64,000 bases of DNA from Gordonia sp049847105 (GTDB lineage: Bacteria; Actinomycetota; Actinomycetes; Mycobacteriales; Mycobacteriaceae). Location of the stretch: the NCBI RefSeq assembly GCF_049847105.1, contig NZ_JBNCNS010000004.1, positions 558,001 through 622,000 on the forward strand, given 5' to 3'. Below are positions 26,522 to 34,479 of this stretch, in pieces; the first letter of the stretch is position 1, and each line of letters starts with the position of its first letter. The notes below the pieces were generated by a model, which did not search any database, had not been told where the DNA came from, and saw nothing but the letters and a program-made list of their open reading frames with translations. Made by a program: the position numbers and the translations under genes.

Positions 26522-27391
26522 TCACGGTTGACCAACCTGTGTCCAACCAGGTGACTGCGGCAACACTCTTTGAAAATCGGGATCCGGGAAGCCGTTGGGG
26601 TACAGGCGGTGTGGTGGCGAACCTGGGTCGGTGAATCCTGGGTAGTTCTGGTGCGCCCATTGGTCGCAGGCTGTTCCGGCCCGCCACCGGTCAGCGAAGC
26701 CCGTTCTCACGAGCTCCCAACCTTGGAAGACATCCCAGTTGGGTGCGCGCGCTTCGCCGAGAGCAGGGTTGGCCGGCCACAGTGGTTTGCCTTCGACTGG
26801 ACGCAACTCGACATACGTCGTGAAGGGCTCATCCATGTACGGGCGGTCGCCGGCGCCATATCGAAATCGGCCCCTCGGCATGACCTCTTCCTGCGGCTTG
26901 CCCACGAATCTCTGGCGATACAAGCCGGCCCTGTCGTCGCACACTGTCGCGCGGACGATGCCCGCGTTCTCGGTGATCGACTGCAGTCTGAGGCGGCGTG
27001 TTCCAGTCCAATCCGCGTCGGTCTTCGCATTACCATCGATGACCGCACCCTGCAGGTCGCCGACCAACCGCACGAAACCTGGAAAGGCATCCGCTTTGGT
27101 GTACGTCGAGGCGATGAACTCGCTCTCGAAGTAGGCGCGTGTCAGTGTCGGCAGTTTGCCGGAGAGATCGATGCCGGGAGCTGCCTGCCACGTCGTTGTC
27201 ATCGGACCCATCGACTTCGGGAAGGTATACGACGTGACCGGGTTGGCCTCGGTCGAACTCCCTGTGCTGGTCTCGTGACGCACTGCGTTCGCGCAGCCGC
27301 ACAGAGTCATCACGAGAATCACCTGCAGCAGCACTTGTGTTCTCAGTGGTCGTCTAGAGCAGACAGTCTCTCGGAGTCGACCGAGTTCCAC
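26522..27391 (-). CDS. Lipoprotein, paralogue of the upstream gene
   Basis: A 289-aa protein starting at the GTG that overlaps the stop of the preceding gene by one base (TAGTG); an ATG at 27415 would lie inside that gene. The N-terminus has Arg residues, a hydrophobic stretch (VLLQVILVM) and a lipobox TLCGC. The mature part shares long identical stretches with its neighbour: GPMTTTWQA, YTKADAFPGFVRL, TGTRRLRLQSIT, RATVCDDRAGLYRQ, ACDQWAHQNYP and HRLYPNGFPDPDFQ. Family unknown to me. It is part of a three-gene overlapping series with the 812-aa type VII-like protein, so it may be a surface factor or a membrane-anchored immunity protein. Confidence 0.75.
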   Translation of the reverse strand: MELGRLRETVCSRRPLRTQVLLQVILVMTLCGCANAVRHETSTGSSTEANPVTSYTFPKSMGPMTTTWQAAPGIDLSGKLPTLTRAYFESEFIASTYTKADAFPGFVRLVGDLQGAVIDGNAKTDADWTGTRRLRLQSITENAGIVRATVCDDRAGLYRQRFVGKPQEEVMPRGRFRYGAGDRPYMDEPFTTYVELRPVEGKPLWPANPALGEARAPNWDVFQGWELVRTGFADRWRAGTACDQWAHQNYPGFTDPGSPPHRLYPNGFPDPDFQRVLPQSPGWTQVGQP

Positions 27392-28209
27392 TACGGCCGA
27401 CCAACCTGTGTCCAACCAGGCGATTGCGGCAATGTGCTTTGGAAGTCAGGATCCGGAAAGCCGTTGGGGTACAGGCGGTGCGGTGGGGGACCTGGGTCGG
27501 CGACTCCCGGGTAGTTCTGGTGTGCCCATTGGTCGCAAGCTGTTCCTGGCTGGTTCGACTCGGCCCAGCCGGTATCAACGAGATCCCAGCCTTTGAATAC
27601 GTCCCTGTTGGGGGCTCGCGCATCGCCGATGGCGGGGTCGGCGGGGCCTAGACGATCGCCGTCCACGGAGAACAACTCGACGAACCACGTGTAGGGTTCG
27701 TCCATATACGGGCGGTTGCCAGTGCCGTACCGAAACCGATTCTTCGGCATGACAACCTCCTGCGGCTTGCCTACGAACTTCTGCCGATACAGCCCGGCTC
27801 TATCGTCGCAGACTGTTGCGCGAACTATGCCATCGTGTTCGGTGATCGACTGTAGTCGGAGGCGTCGCGTGCCAGTCCAGCCTGCGTAGGTTTGTGCACC
27901 GCCGTCAATCAGTTGGTACCCGTTCTTGCCAAACAGCCGAACGAATCCAGGGAATGCGTCCGCCTTGGTATACGTCTCTGCGATGAACGCACTTTCAAAA
28001 AAAGCCCTGGTCAGAGTGGGTAGTGGATCGGTGATTTTGATTCCGCGCGACGCTTGCCACGTCGTTGTCATCGGGCCCATCTTTGCCGGGAACTCGTAGG
28101 TCCGGGCTGGATCAACTGAACGTGATGAACGGGAGCTCGGAGTGTCCGGTGCGCTCGCACAAGCGGAAATCGTAATCAGGAGCGTGACGAGTGCAATGAT
28201 TCTTTTCAT
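27391..28209 (-). CDS. Lipoprotein linked to the 812-aa toxin-like protein
   Basis: A 272-aa protein with the signal MKRIIALVTLLITISAC, a clear lipobox (ISAC). The mature protein is rich in Trp, Tyr and Pro and ends with GFPDPDFQSTLPQSPGWTQV. Its ATG overlaps the stop of the 812-aa gene (ATGA) and its stop overlaps the start of a paralogue. The two proteins share most of their sequence apart from the signal and a few loops. No domain recognised. Candidate immunity or accessory proteins for the upstream product. Confidence 0.85.
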   Translation of the reverse strand: MKRIIALVTLLITISACASAPDTPSSRSSRSVDPARTYEFPAKMGPMTTTWQASRGIKITDPLPTLTRAFFESAFIAETYTKADAFPGFVRLFGKNGYQLIDGGAQTYAGWTGTRRLRLQSITEHDGIVRATVCDDRAGLYRQKFVGKPQEVVMPKNRFRYGTGNRPYMDEPYTWFVELFSVDGDRLGPADPAIGDARAPNRDVFKGWDLVDTGWAESNQPGTACDQWAHQNYPGVADPGPPPHRLYPNGFPDPDFQSTLPQSPGWTQVGRP

Positions 28210-30644
28210 TTCTCGCCTTGCAGATTGAGTTCGTAGTAGTCATAGTCGATCGAGTTGCTATCGTCACCGGCGAACTTGTTGTACACAATGTCGAAGTTGG
28301 TGACATCAATTCCCTTGTCGGCAAGCTTGTTCTTCATGATCTCACTCAGGGCCACCGGACTGCTCGATCTCGATTCGGTGTTGTCGAAGTTGCTTTCCTC
28401 AAGCACCTTCGCCAATGGTTTGATCGTTCCGTCCGGTTCGAAGAGCAAGGAATCGTTGGGATCGCCGGACGGTTGAGGGTCGGTTGCCGCCCATGCCGCC
28501 CAATGTTGTTCGAGCAGGGTGTCATTCATCGGTGCCCGAGATGGTTGGCTGCCCGAGTCGGCTTCGACGCTCTCGGGTGGATTGATCCAGTCGATTGCCA
28601 TACCGGTGCCGAGGGCCGCAGGGTCCCCGACAAAGGGCACCGCACTGATCAGGCTGGTCACTACATCCTTCGCGTTCGATTTCACCGACCCGAAGGTGTC
28701 GGCATCGACGTCGTTACCCGGATGGTCGTCGTGCCAGTCGTCGAGCATGTCAGCCATGACTCCGTCACGCGCGAGTGATTGCAGCCAGCCGTTTCTGGCC
28801 GCCAGGTCTGCGCTGAAGCCTTGGCCGCCGGCCAGCGCATCGGATACGTGGGCTGCGTTGTACGACTGCTGCAGACCGATGTCCCTGATCAACTGGGCGC
28901 GTGCGCCGTCGTCGGACGAGATCACCCCGAACAGCCTACGAACGCCATCTTGGAAATCTCGGTCGTTTCCGATGTCATTCTCGGGACCGCCAAAGTTCCG
29001 AAGGTGTTCTGCGGCAGCTTGATCGAACCCGTAGTTCAGAGGATTTCCTCCTGAGAGGATGTTGAAGTACGGGCGGGTTGCCTGCTCCATCGCTCGTGCC
29101 AACTCCGGATTGATGTCGCCAAGCGATCCGGAATGTCCGCCATTCGTGTCCATCAGGAATGTGAAGTTCGCCGGGTTGTCGGTGAAGTCGTACATCCCGC
29201 GGAATGCTTCTGCCGACAGTCCTGCACGGTGGGAGTTGCCCTGGTCGGCAGCGTAGTCATCGATCCAGTCGGTCAACGTTCCGACAGATTTGCCGTTGTC
29301 TCGCCAGTCGTGCGCGAAGAGCGATTTCAGTGTTTCATCACGGTTGTAGTCGGGCTCCAGTCCGGCTTCGGCGCCGCCGTGGCCGCTGAGTATGGCCGTT
29401 GAGGCCTCATGGCTCAGCGACCCCGCACCGAGGAGGTTCTCAAGAGTGTCTTCATAGCGACCGCTGAAAACCGAACTGTCAGGATGCCCAGTGTCGACGA
29501 GATCGTTGAGTCCGTTCTCCACACCCCACGGACCCAGTAGCGCGAGATTCGACATGTAGGGTGATCCACCAGATGGGTTATTTCTCTCTGCTTCAGCCAG
29601 ATTCGCTGTCTTCTGGATCAACTCGCTACCCAAGCGGGTACCGGGCGGTGTCGTGGCACCGTTGACCAGTTGACCCAGTACAAACGACCGCGCAAAGGGA
29701 TCCAGACTGGCGACGTCTTTGGGATTGGTCGGTACCCGTTCGGTCGCGATGTTTCTCATCCAGCTGGGCAGTTCGTTGAATCCGCCCGCCGTTCCACCGC
29801 CACCGACTCTCTCGTTCCCGAGAGTGTTGATCCCGTTGCCGAACGCTGTCCCGGCGGAGGCGTCGGTCTTGTCGAGGCCGTACCGGAGTTCAAGTGCCTG
29901 CTGCGGGTTGAGTCCGCCATACAGGTTGCGCAGATACGAGACGACGCCGGGCGGTACCGCGACGTTCTCTCCGTTCATCAGGGCGCGCAGCTGCTCTGGT
30001 GTCAACTGCGCCTCCTTCAAATGCTCTCCGATGGTGCGTAGTTCGTCCGGCGAGAATCCATCGCTTGCGAGGCCCGCATCTCGTGCACCCATTGTTCCGT
30101 TCAGCGCCAGTGACGACGGAGTGATGGTGCTGAGGTTGCCGAGCTCTGAGCCCAGTGAATCGGCAGCGGACCGGACAGCATCGAAGGCTGCGTTGGCTTG
30201 AGCGACGAGTCGTGTTCGCCACGACTCCATCGCGGCGGCGTCACCCTCTTTCTCCTCCTGCCCCTCTTTGCGCTTCAGGTTCCACTGTGGATCACTGGCG
30301 GAGACAAGGTCGTATCCGGCGTCGAAAGCTGCATTCTGTATCGAGATCAAGAAGGTCTTGTGGTTCGCGATGTTCTCGCAACCCTTCTCGATCGAGGTAG
30401 CGACGTCCTCGAGGTTGTCCGCGAGATTGGTCATCCACTTCTTCTCGGCTTCGGCGCGGTCGTCTGCGCTGTTTCGGCTCTCGCCGGCCCAGTCGGACGT
30501 GCGATCTAGGTCGGCGACTACGGCATTACGGACAAGTCCGGCCTTTGCTTCCAGTGACGCGGCCATCTGACGCGCTGCTGCGGCCGCCGGCAGCATCGTG
30601 TGGGGTTGCCACATGTCGACGTCAATCCGTCCGGGAGTACTCAT
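28206..30644 (-). CDS. Large WXG100-linked protein (DUF6571 / TPR-region-like)
   Basis: An 812-aa protein without a Sec signal. The N-terminal ~170 residues are helical and WXG100-like (TSDWAGESRNSADDRA contains W-x-G). The middle has repeated patterns typical of actinobacterial proteins annotated as TPR repeat region or DUF6571: NLALLGPWGVEN, LLGAGSLSHEAST, LFAHDWRDNGKSVGTLTDW and FNILSGGNP. A possible hydrophobic helix lies near 695-715 (LISAVPFVGDPAALGTG). The C-terminus (last 100 residues) is the likely variable effector part but shows no motif I know. It follows a WXG100-like gene by 12 bases and overlaps a lipoprotein gene, so an exported type VII effector is the best guess. Confidence 0.75.
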   Translation of the reverse strand: MSTPGRIDVDMWQPHTMLPAAAAARQMAASLEAKAGLVRNAVVADLDRTSDWAGESRNSADDRAEAEKKWMTNLADNLEDVATSIEKGCENIANHKTFLISIQNAAFDAGYDLVSASDPQWNLKRKEGQEEKEGDAAAMESWRTRLVAQANAAFDAVRSAADSLGSELGNLSTITPSSLALNGTMGARDAGLASDGFSPDELRTIGEHLKEAQLTPEQLRALMNGENVAVPPGVVSYLRNLYGGLNPQQALELRYGLDKTDASAGTAFGNGINTLGNERVGGGGTAGGFNELPSWMRNIATERVPTNPKDVASLDPFARSFVLGQLVNGATTPPGTRLGSELIQKTANLAEAERNNPSGGSPYMSNLALLGPWGVENGLNDLVDTGHPDSSVFSGRYEDTLENLLGAGSLSHEASTAILSGHGGAEAGLEPDYNRDETLKSLFAHDWRDNGKSVGTLTDWIDDYAADQGNSHRAGLSAEAFRGMYDFTDNPANFTFLMDTNGGHSGSLGDINPELARAMEQATRPYFNILSGGNPLNYGFDQAAAEHLRNFGGPENDIGNDRDFQDGVRRLFGVISSDDGARAQLIRDIGLQQSYNAAHVSDALAGGQGFSADLAARNGWLQSLARDGVMADMLDDWHDDHPGNDVDADTFGSVKSNAKDVVTSLISAVPFVGDPAALGTGMAIDWINPPESVEADSGSQPSRAPMNDTLLEQHWAAWAATDPQPSGDPNDSLLFEPDGTIKPLAKVLEESNFDNTESRSSSPVALSEIMKNKLADKGIDVTNFDIVYNKFAGDDSNSIDYDYYELNLQGEK

Positions 30645-30656
30645 CGGTCCGACCTG

Positions 30657-31025
30657 TCAGCGCGGGTGAGCTGGACGGTTGACGTTGCCAGGGTCGGACG
30701 GAGCGACCGTCGGGAGATCGCCGGCACCGGTGAAACGTGAGGCGTTGAAGCCGTCGGTCCGCTCAGTGGCTCCGGCCGCAACCCGAACCAGCGCGGAGAA
30801 CGCCTCGATCTGTCCGCCGCAGTTGGAGACGAACTCGGTGATGGTGGCGTCCGCACCGTCGGCGACGGACTTCATCGGCGACGAGCAGTTGGGTGTATCC
30901 GGTATCGCTGTGCCCAGCGTCGACATCTTGGTGGTCAACGTGAGGCTGCGGATCTCGGCTGCGAGCCCATCGACCTTGCTCGCGGCGCCCTCCACGGCAC
31001 TGATATCCATACTGAACTTCGTCAT
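30657..31025 (-). CDS. Small WXG100-like protein
   Basis: A 122-aa protein from the ATG at 31025. It starts MTKFSMDISAVEGAASKVDG and has two predicted helices separated by a Pro/Cys-containing linker (DTPNCSSP). There is no W-x-G turn, but length, helical character and position 12 bases upstream of the large effector-like gene match type VII partners. The C-terminus is Pro/Asn-rich and probably disordered. Confidence 0.65.
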   Translation of the reverse strand: MTKFSMDISAVEGAASKVDGLAAEIRSLTLTTKMSTLGTAIPDTPNCSSPMKSVADGADATITEFVSNCGGQIEAFSALVRVAAGATERTDGFNASRFTGAGDLPTVAPSDPGNVNRPAHPR

Positions 31026-31658
31026 TCGTCCCCCGGTGGCCACAGCGACAGAATTGGTGCACTACCTGAGCCAAAGTGGAGAATACCAAGGGTCCCCGAT
31101 GGCCCGGACTATTGGACGCATCCGGGCGGAGATCGGTTCCATTGGCAGGTTCGGTGGTGGGCGTCCGTCGAGCTTCTTGCAGCAGCTTCTTGGGGGCGTC
31201 GCTGAATGCTTGCGACCCGCTGGCCTGTACACCGGAGATCGCGCCTGGGGGATCGGGACTCCGTCGTCAAGTTCACCGGGTAGTAGAAGACCTCGTCCTC
31301 GTTGTCGACGCGTTCGACGTGGAGGCGGTTTCCTTCGGCAACGCCGTGGTCGATCTCACCGGAGTCGACCAATTGGCTCTTCATGGATCGAGCAGGGATC
31401 AAGCCTCGCTGGCGGTGACTGTGACGACGGTTGTGTTGGCTGACGCGCATTTCTCGGACGGTGGTTCTGTATTTCGGTCTTGCTGGGTCTCAAGCTCCGC
31501 GGCAAGGTCGTCGCGTTCTCGGGCGGCGGGCTATAGCGTGACTCGTTCAATCGTCGATTCCAGCCGCTGTTGGCGGCGGAGATCGATCCAGAGGGCAAGT
31601 CTGCCACGCGTGTGGGTGGTCGGCGGCAGCGCACGCTACAGCAAGGACGCATGGGTAA
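31026..31658. other. Decayed region between toxin cassettes
   Basis: About 630 bases without an intact gene. It holds the fragment of the NrtR-like gene (31540-31650). The stretch 31109-31450 on the - strand is open for 113 codons (with a VERVDNEDEVFYYPVN run) but I recognise nothing in it and it has no start signal of note. The region probably consists of gene remnants left by rearrangement. Confidence 0.5.
31540..31650 (+). pseudogene. 3' fragment of an NrtR-like Nudix regulator gene
   Basis: Translates to SFNRRFQPLLAAEIDPEGK followed by ATRVGG, almost identical to the winged-helix part of the intact regulator at 25686-26396 (bases 26235-26347). It then loses the frame by a two-base deletion. 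The upstream five sixths of the gene are absent. It marks the edge of a duplicated or displaced segment. Confidence 0.85.
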
Positions 31659-32087
31659 CCCGCTCGGCCGGGAACCCGAGGAGATAACCGCCAACAGTTC
31701 AGTTCTTATCGCACCCAGCGCTCACCACAGCCGGCGGTATCATCGCGGGTACCGAAGCCGGAAAGCGGCAACGCACTACAGAAGTCTCTGCCGACGCACC
31801 CCAAGAACACTGGCGAAGATCTTCACTACGGAGCAAAATCTGGTGGTCTTGCGCTTGCGTCGGGCGTCGCAATGTATGACGTGGTGACCGCGGACAGCGG
31901 GGCCGACAAGTGCCGAGCAGCCATCGCCGGACTAGGGGGTGTTGCCGGCGGTTGGGGTGGCGGAGCCCTGGGCGCCGCAGTCCCGATTCCCGGGGTCAAT
32001 GTGGTGACGGCCGGAGTTCTCGGCGCCGGAGGAGCGTGGGCATTCGGTTGGGTAGGTTCTGAATTGGGTAAGGCGGTCTGCAATTGA
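31659..32087 (+). pseudogene. Orphan C-terminal toxin-like cassette (no N-terminus)
   Basis: An open frame of 142 codons without a convincing start; the first ATG is at 31872. The first ~35 codons look random, then coding-like sequence appears (ESGNALQKSLPTHPKNTGED, LALASGVAMYDVV), followed by a glycine-zipper region (GGVAGGWGGGALGAAVPIPG and AGVLGAGGAWAFGWVG). The shape is that of the end of a polymorphic toxin without its delivery domains, and the style is like the glycine-rich end of the 431-aa toxin at 34476-35771. Its stop overlaps the TTG start of a membrane protein (TTGA), as in toxin-immunity pairs. Confidence 0.55.
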
Positions 32088-32929
32088 GCGGGGAACACGT
32101 CGACGGGCTCGCCGGCTGGGACAGTGTCCGAAACAAGACGAAAGTGCTTGTGGTGGTCGTCGTGGCACTCACGGTGTTGGGGCTCTTCTGGGCTTACCAT
32201 GGCATCCGCGCCATCGGAGATGCCCGACTTGTCTACGTGTTGTTCTATCTCCCAGCTGCTGTGGGCTGTCTCGTCGTAGCAGCGCTCACGACCGTCATCA
32301 TGCGGCAGCGGCTGAGGAGCTCCGTTGCACCGCGGACGGCTGTCACTGTTGCGTCCGGCGCGATTTCGTTCCAGATGCCCAGGACGCTGGAATGGGGATA
32401 CTGGGTCGTCTTTGTCCTGACAGTCATCGCAAGCGTGACCCTCGCCGTTGGAATGTGGACGGACGCGTTGACATTCCCGATGAGCTCAGGCTTCGACATG
32501 GTTCTGCCGTTTGTCGCTCTGGCGTTGGGACTGTACGGAGCAGTGGCCCTGATCTGGTTAGCGATGGGGTTTGCACGGTTCCCCACAATCGACTGCACGC
32601 CTGATGATCTAGTGGTGCAAGGGTTCAAGGCGCGCCAGCAGATACGTTGGTCAGAGATCGTCGACGTCGAGCCGGTGGCATCAAACAACAATCTGGGACT
32701 GGCGATCACCATCGCTGACGGTGCCCACGCACAGGTCCACATCAACTTCATCGGGCCCCTCGCCCCGGCCCGCCGTGATCTGCAACGGTCGATCACGGTT
32801 GCCGCTGACCTTTTCGCTGTCGGCGCCGATCAGCTTCTGGGCTTCCTGCAGTACTACGTGAAACATCCCGACGCTCGTGACGAGCTGGGTGATGGTCGTG
32901 CAGTTCACCGGTTGAACGTCGCGGGTTAG
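32084..32929 (+). CDS. Membrane protein, putative immunity partner
   Basis: A 281-aa protein whose TTG overlaps the TGA of the orphan toxin-like fragment. It has four hydrophobic segments near residues 20-42, 48-68, 104-124 and 138-160, then a soluble C-terminal ~115 residues with TIDCTPDDLVVQGF, IRWSEIVDVEP and LAITIADGAHAQVHI, a beta pattern like bacterial PH domains. Coupling to the toxin-like fragment suggests a membrane-bound antidote kept after the toxin lost its N-terminus. The family is unknown to me. Confidence 0.7.
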   Translation: MSGEHVDGLAGWDSVRNKTKVLVVVVVALTVLGLFWAYHGIRAIGDARLVYVLFYLPAAVGCLVVAALTTVIMRQRLRSSVAPRTAVTVASGAISFQMPRTLEWGYWVVFVLTVIASVTLAVGMWTDALTFPMSSGFDMVLPFVALALGLYGAVALIWLAMGFARFPTIDCTPDDLVVQGFKARQQIRWSEIVDVEPVASNNNLGLAITIADGAHAQVHINFIGPLAPARRDLQRSITVAADLFAVGADQLLGFLQYYVKHPDARDELGDGRAVHRLNVAG

Positions 32930-32946
32930 CGACGCCTGGAGTGGCA

Positions 32947-33000
32947 CGGACGGGACTTCGTCCGCCAAGACGAACTCGGACCGATGGGATGCAGCATCCC
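32947..33000. terminator. Two short hairpins between convergent genes
   Basis: CGGACG-GGACTT-CGTCCG (32947-32964) and GGGATG-CAG-CATCCC (32986-33000) are perfect six-base stems between the + strand membrane gene and the - strand HD gene. No T run follows, so termination here is possible but unproven. Confidence 0.4.
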
Positions 33001-33030
33001 GCACAGACACTCTTAACAATATGGGACAGC

Positions 33031-33648
33031 TCAGCGCTCGAACGTTTCGCCGCGTTCTGGCTCCAGCTCTACAATCTCATCGGTCACGTTCCGACGCGCA
33101 CGCTCTTCCCATCTCTTGTGCCCGTAGCCAGTGTGAAAGATGCTCTGCTGGTTCAGGAGCCCGCGCAACACATCGGCCCGCCCGGGGCGGAAGTACTCGT
33201 CGGGAACGCTTGCGTACTCCTCTCGAACCTGCTGTGTATATCGTGCGTAGTCCGCTGGCGCTGCACCGAGTATGGATAGATCCGCATCGCAGAGGGCCGC
33301 GGCGTTGCGGTCACCGGGCGTGACGTGGTGAGTGGCTGTGATGCGAACGAGTCGGGTGACCTCGCCCGCAGAACCGTGGCCCGCGAGCATTGTCGAAGCC
33401 AGCTCCGCTGAGCGAATCTCATTGTCGTGGCCCGGAATGTCGTAGACGGCGTCGTGGAACCAAGCGGCCAACCGAACGGGAACGACATCGAATTCGACCG
33501 AGGAATCCTGAAGTTCCCTCAGCGACTCCAGCACTCGTCTCAGATGCTCCACGGTGTGGTAGCGGCGTTGCGGTTCACTCCATCTCGAAATGAGATAGTG
33601 CCGTTGGGCTTGGTCGAGTTCGGGCTCGAGCAGTTCATCGTCATTCAT
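33031..33648 (-). CDS. HD-domain phosphohydrolase-like protein, second copy
   Basis: A 205-aa paralogue of the protein at 21907-22518. All metal-site motifs are present: RWSEPQRRYHTVEHL, AAWFHDAVYDIPG, TATHH and LCDADLSIL. The two proteins align end to end apart from the C-terminal ten residues. The ATG lies inside the end of the upstream 96-aa gene (8-base overlap), making it the last gene of a run that starts with a WXG100 gene. Whether it has anything to do with the toxin or was joined to it by rearrangement is unclear. Confidence 0.85.
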   Translation of the reverse strand: MNDDELLEPELDQAQRHYLISRWSEPQRRYHTVEHLRRVLESLRELQDSSVEFDVVPVRLAAWFHDAVYDIPGHDNEIRSAELASTMLAGHGSAGEVTRLVRITATHHVTPGDRNAAALCDADLSILGAAPADYARYTQQVREEYASVPDEYFRPGRADVLRGLLNQQSIFHTGYGHKRWEERARRNVTDEIVELEPERGETFER

Positions 33649-33931
33649 GGAACTGGCCCTTGGGTAGTCGCGGTCGAGCTGTGTCGGGCCACCCAGATTC
33701 AGTGGTGATTACCGTCCAGGTATCCGGAGCCGTCGTGAAGTCCATCCAGCGGCCATGCCCCAGATACAGTGAGTAAAGGTGCTCGTCGGGAAAGTTGCCC
33801 ATTCGAAGGTAGAGCGGTGTCGTCGAGGTTTCACCGCGAAACCAGCCGACGTCGTCTGGGTCTGGAATGAAAGTCGTCGGAGTGGCCAGCGCGGCCTCGA
33901 GATCGGGAACGGTAGTTGCGCGAGTAACCAT
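33641..33931 (-). CDS. Small hypothetical protein, possible immunity protein
   Basis: A 96-aa protein with a strong AGGAGG six bases before its ATG. It is rich in aromatic residues (DVGWFRGETSTTPLYLRMG, LYSLYLGHGRWMDF) and looks like a single alpha/beta domain. It lies in the toxin operon between the LpqN-like gene and the HD gene, the usual place for an antidote. No family recognised. Confidence 0.7.
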   Translation of the reverse strand: MVTRATTVPDLEAALATPTTFIPDPDDVGWFRGETSTTPLYLRMGNFPDEHLYSLYLGHGRWMDFTTAPDTWTVITTESGWPDTARPRLPKGQFHE

Positions 33932-33942
33932 TGAGGGCCTCC

Positions 33943-34479
33943 TCAGTCGTCGAGATACGCGGACTTCACTGTCCGAAGCAGCGAAGACCAGCGCTCCGCG
34001 GTCTCAGACGCTGTCGTTCCAGTGCATTGCAGTAGATAGACGACGTTTCCTCGTTGATAGAGAACATGTTTGGTCACCGCGAATAACCAGCCTGCTGAGT
34101 CATCTCGGTAAGAGCCGGCTTGGATGGTGCCACCTGCGTTCCGGTCGGTGATCGGAAATCGTTCGGCTTGCTGCTCTGTCCAGTCCGATAGTCGGCGTGC
34201 GTCGTTGAATGCTTCGTCGAGTGCGTCATTGACATCGACACCGTGATCCACAATGAACCGGGTGAGTACAAGGAAGATGTTGTCGCGGAACGACGCCAAC
34301 GGGGACTCAGCAGCGACAAGTGTTCTCAAGTAGCCGAGCTGCCGACCACTCGGATCTTCCTGCCATTCCAATGCCGATGCGTCTATGCGGATGTTGCCGG
34401 CAATGGTGCCCGGGTCGACAACTCGTGCCGCCGCTACCGACATCAGCCGCACGCGTTCATATAGACCGATCTCGCTCAA
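33943..34479 (-). CDS. LpqN/LpqT-like protein without signal peptide
   Basis: A 178-aa protein starting at a TTG that overlaps the toxin stop (TTGA). The pattern LASFRDNIFLVLTRF, then QAGSYRDDSAGWLF, YQRGNVVYLLQCTGTT and AERWSSLLRTVKSA is that of the LpqN/PsbP-like fold found in mycobacterial lipoproteins and type VII-associated proteins. There is no signal sequence or lipobox, so it probably stays in the cytoplasm, as a chaperone or immunity protein for the toxin encoded directly upstream. Confidence 0.7.
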   Translation of the reverse strand: MSEIGLYERVRLMSVAAARVVDPGTIAGNIRIDASALEWQEDPSGRQLGYLRTLVAAESPLASFRDNIFLVLTRFIVDHGVDVNDALDEAFNDARRLSDWTEQQAERFPITDRNAGGTIQAGSYRDDSAGWLFAVTKHVLYQRGNVVYLLQCTGTTASETAERWSSLLRTVKSAYLDD

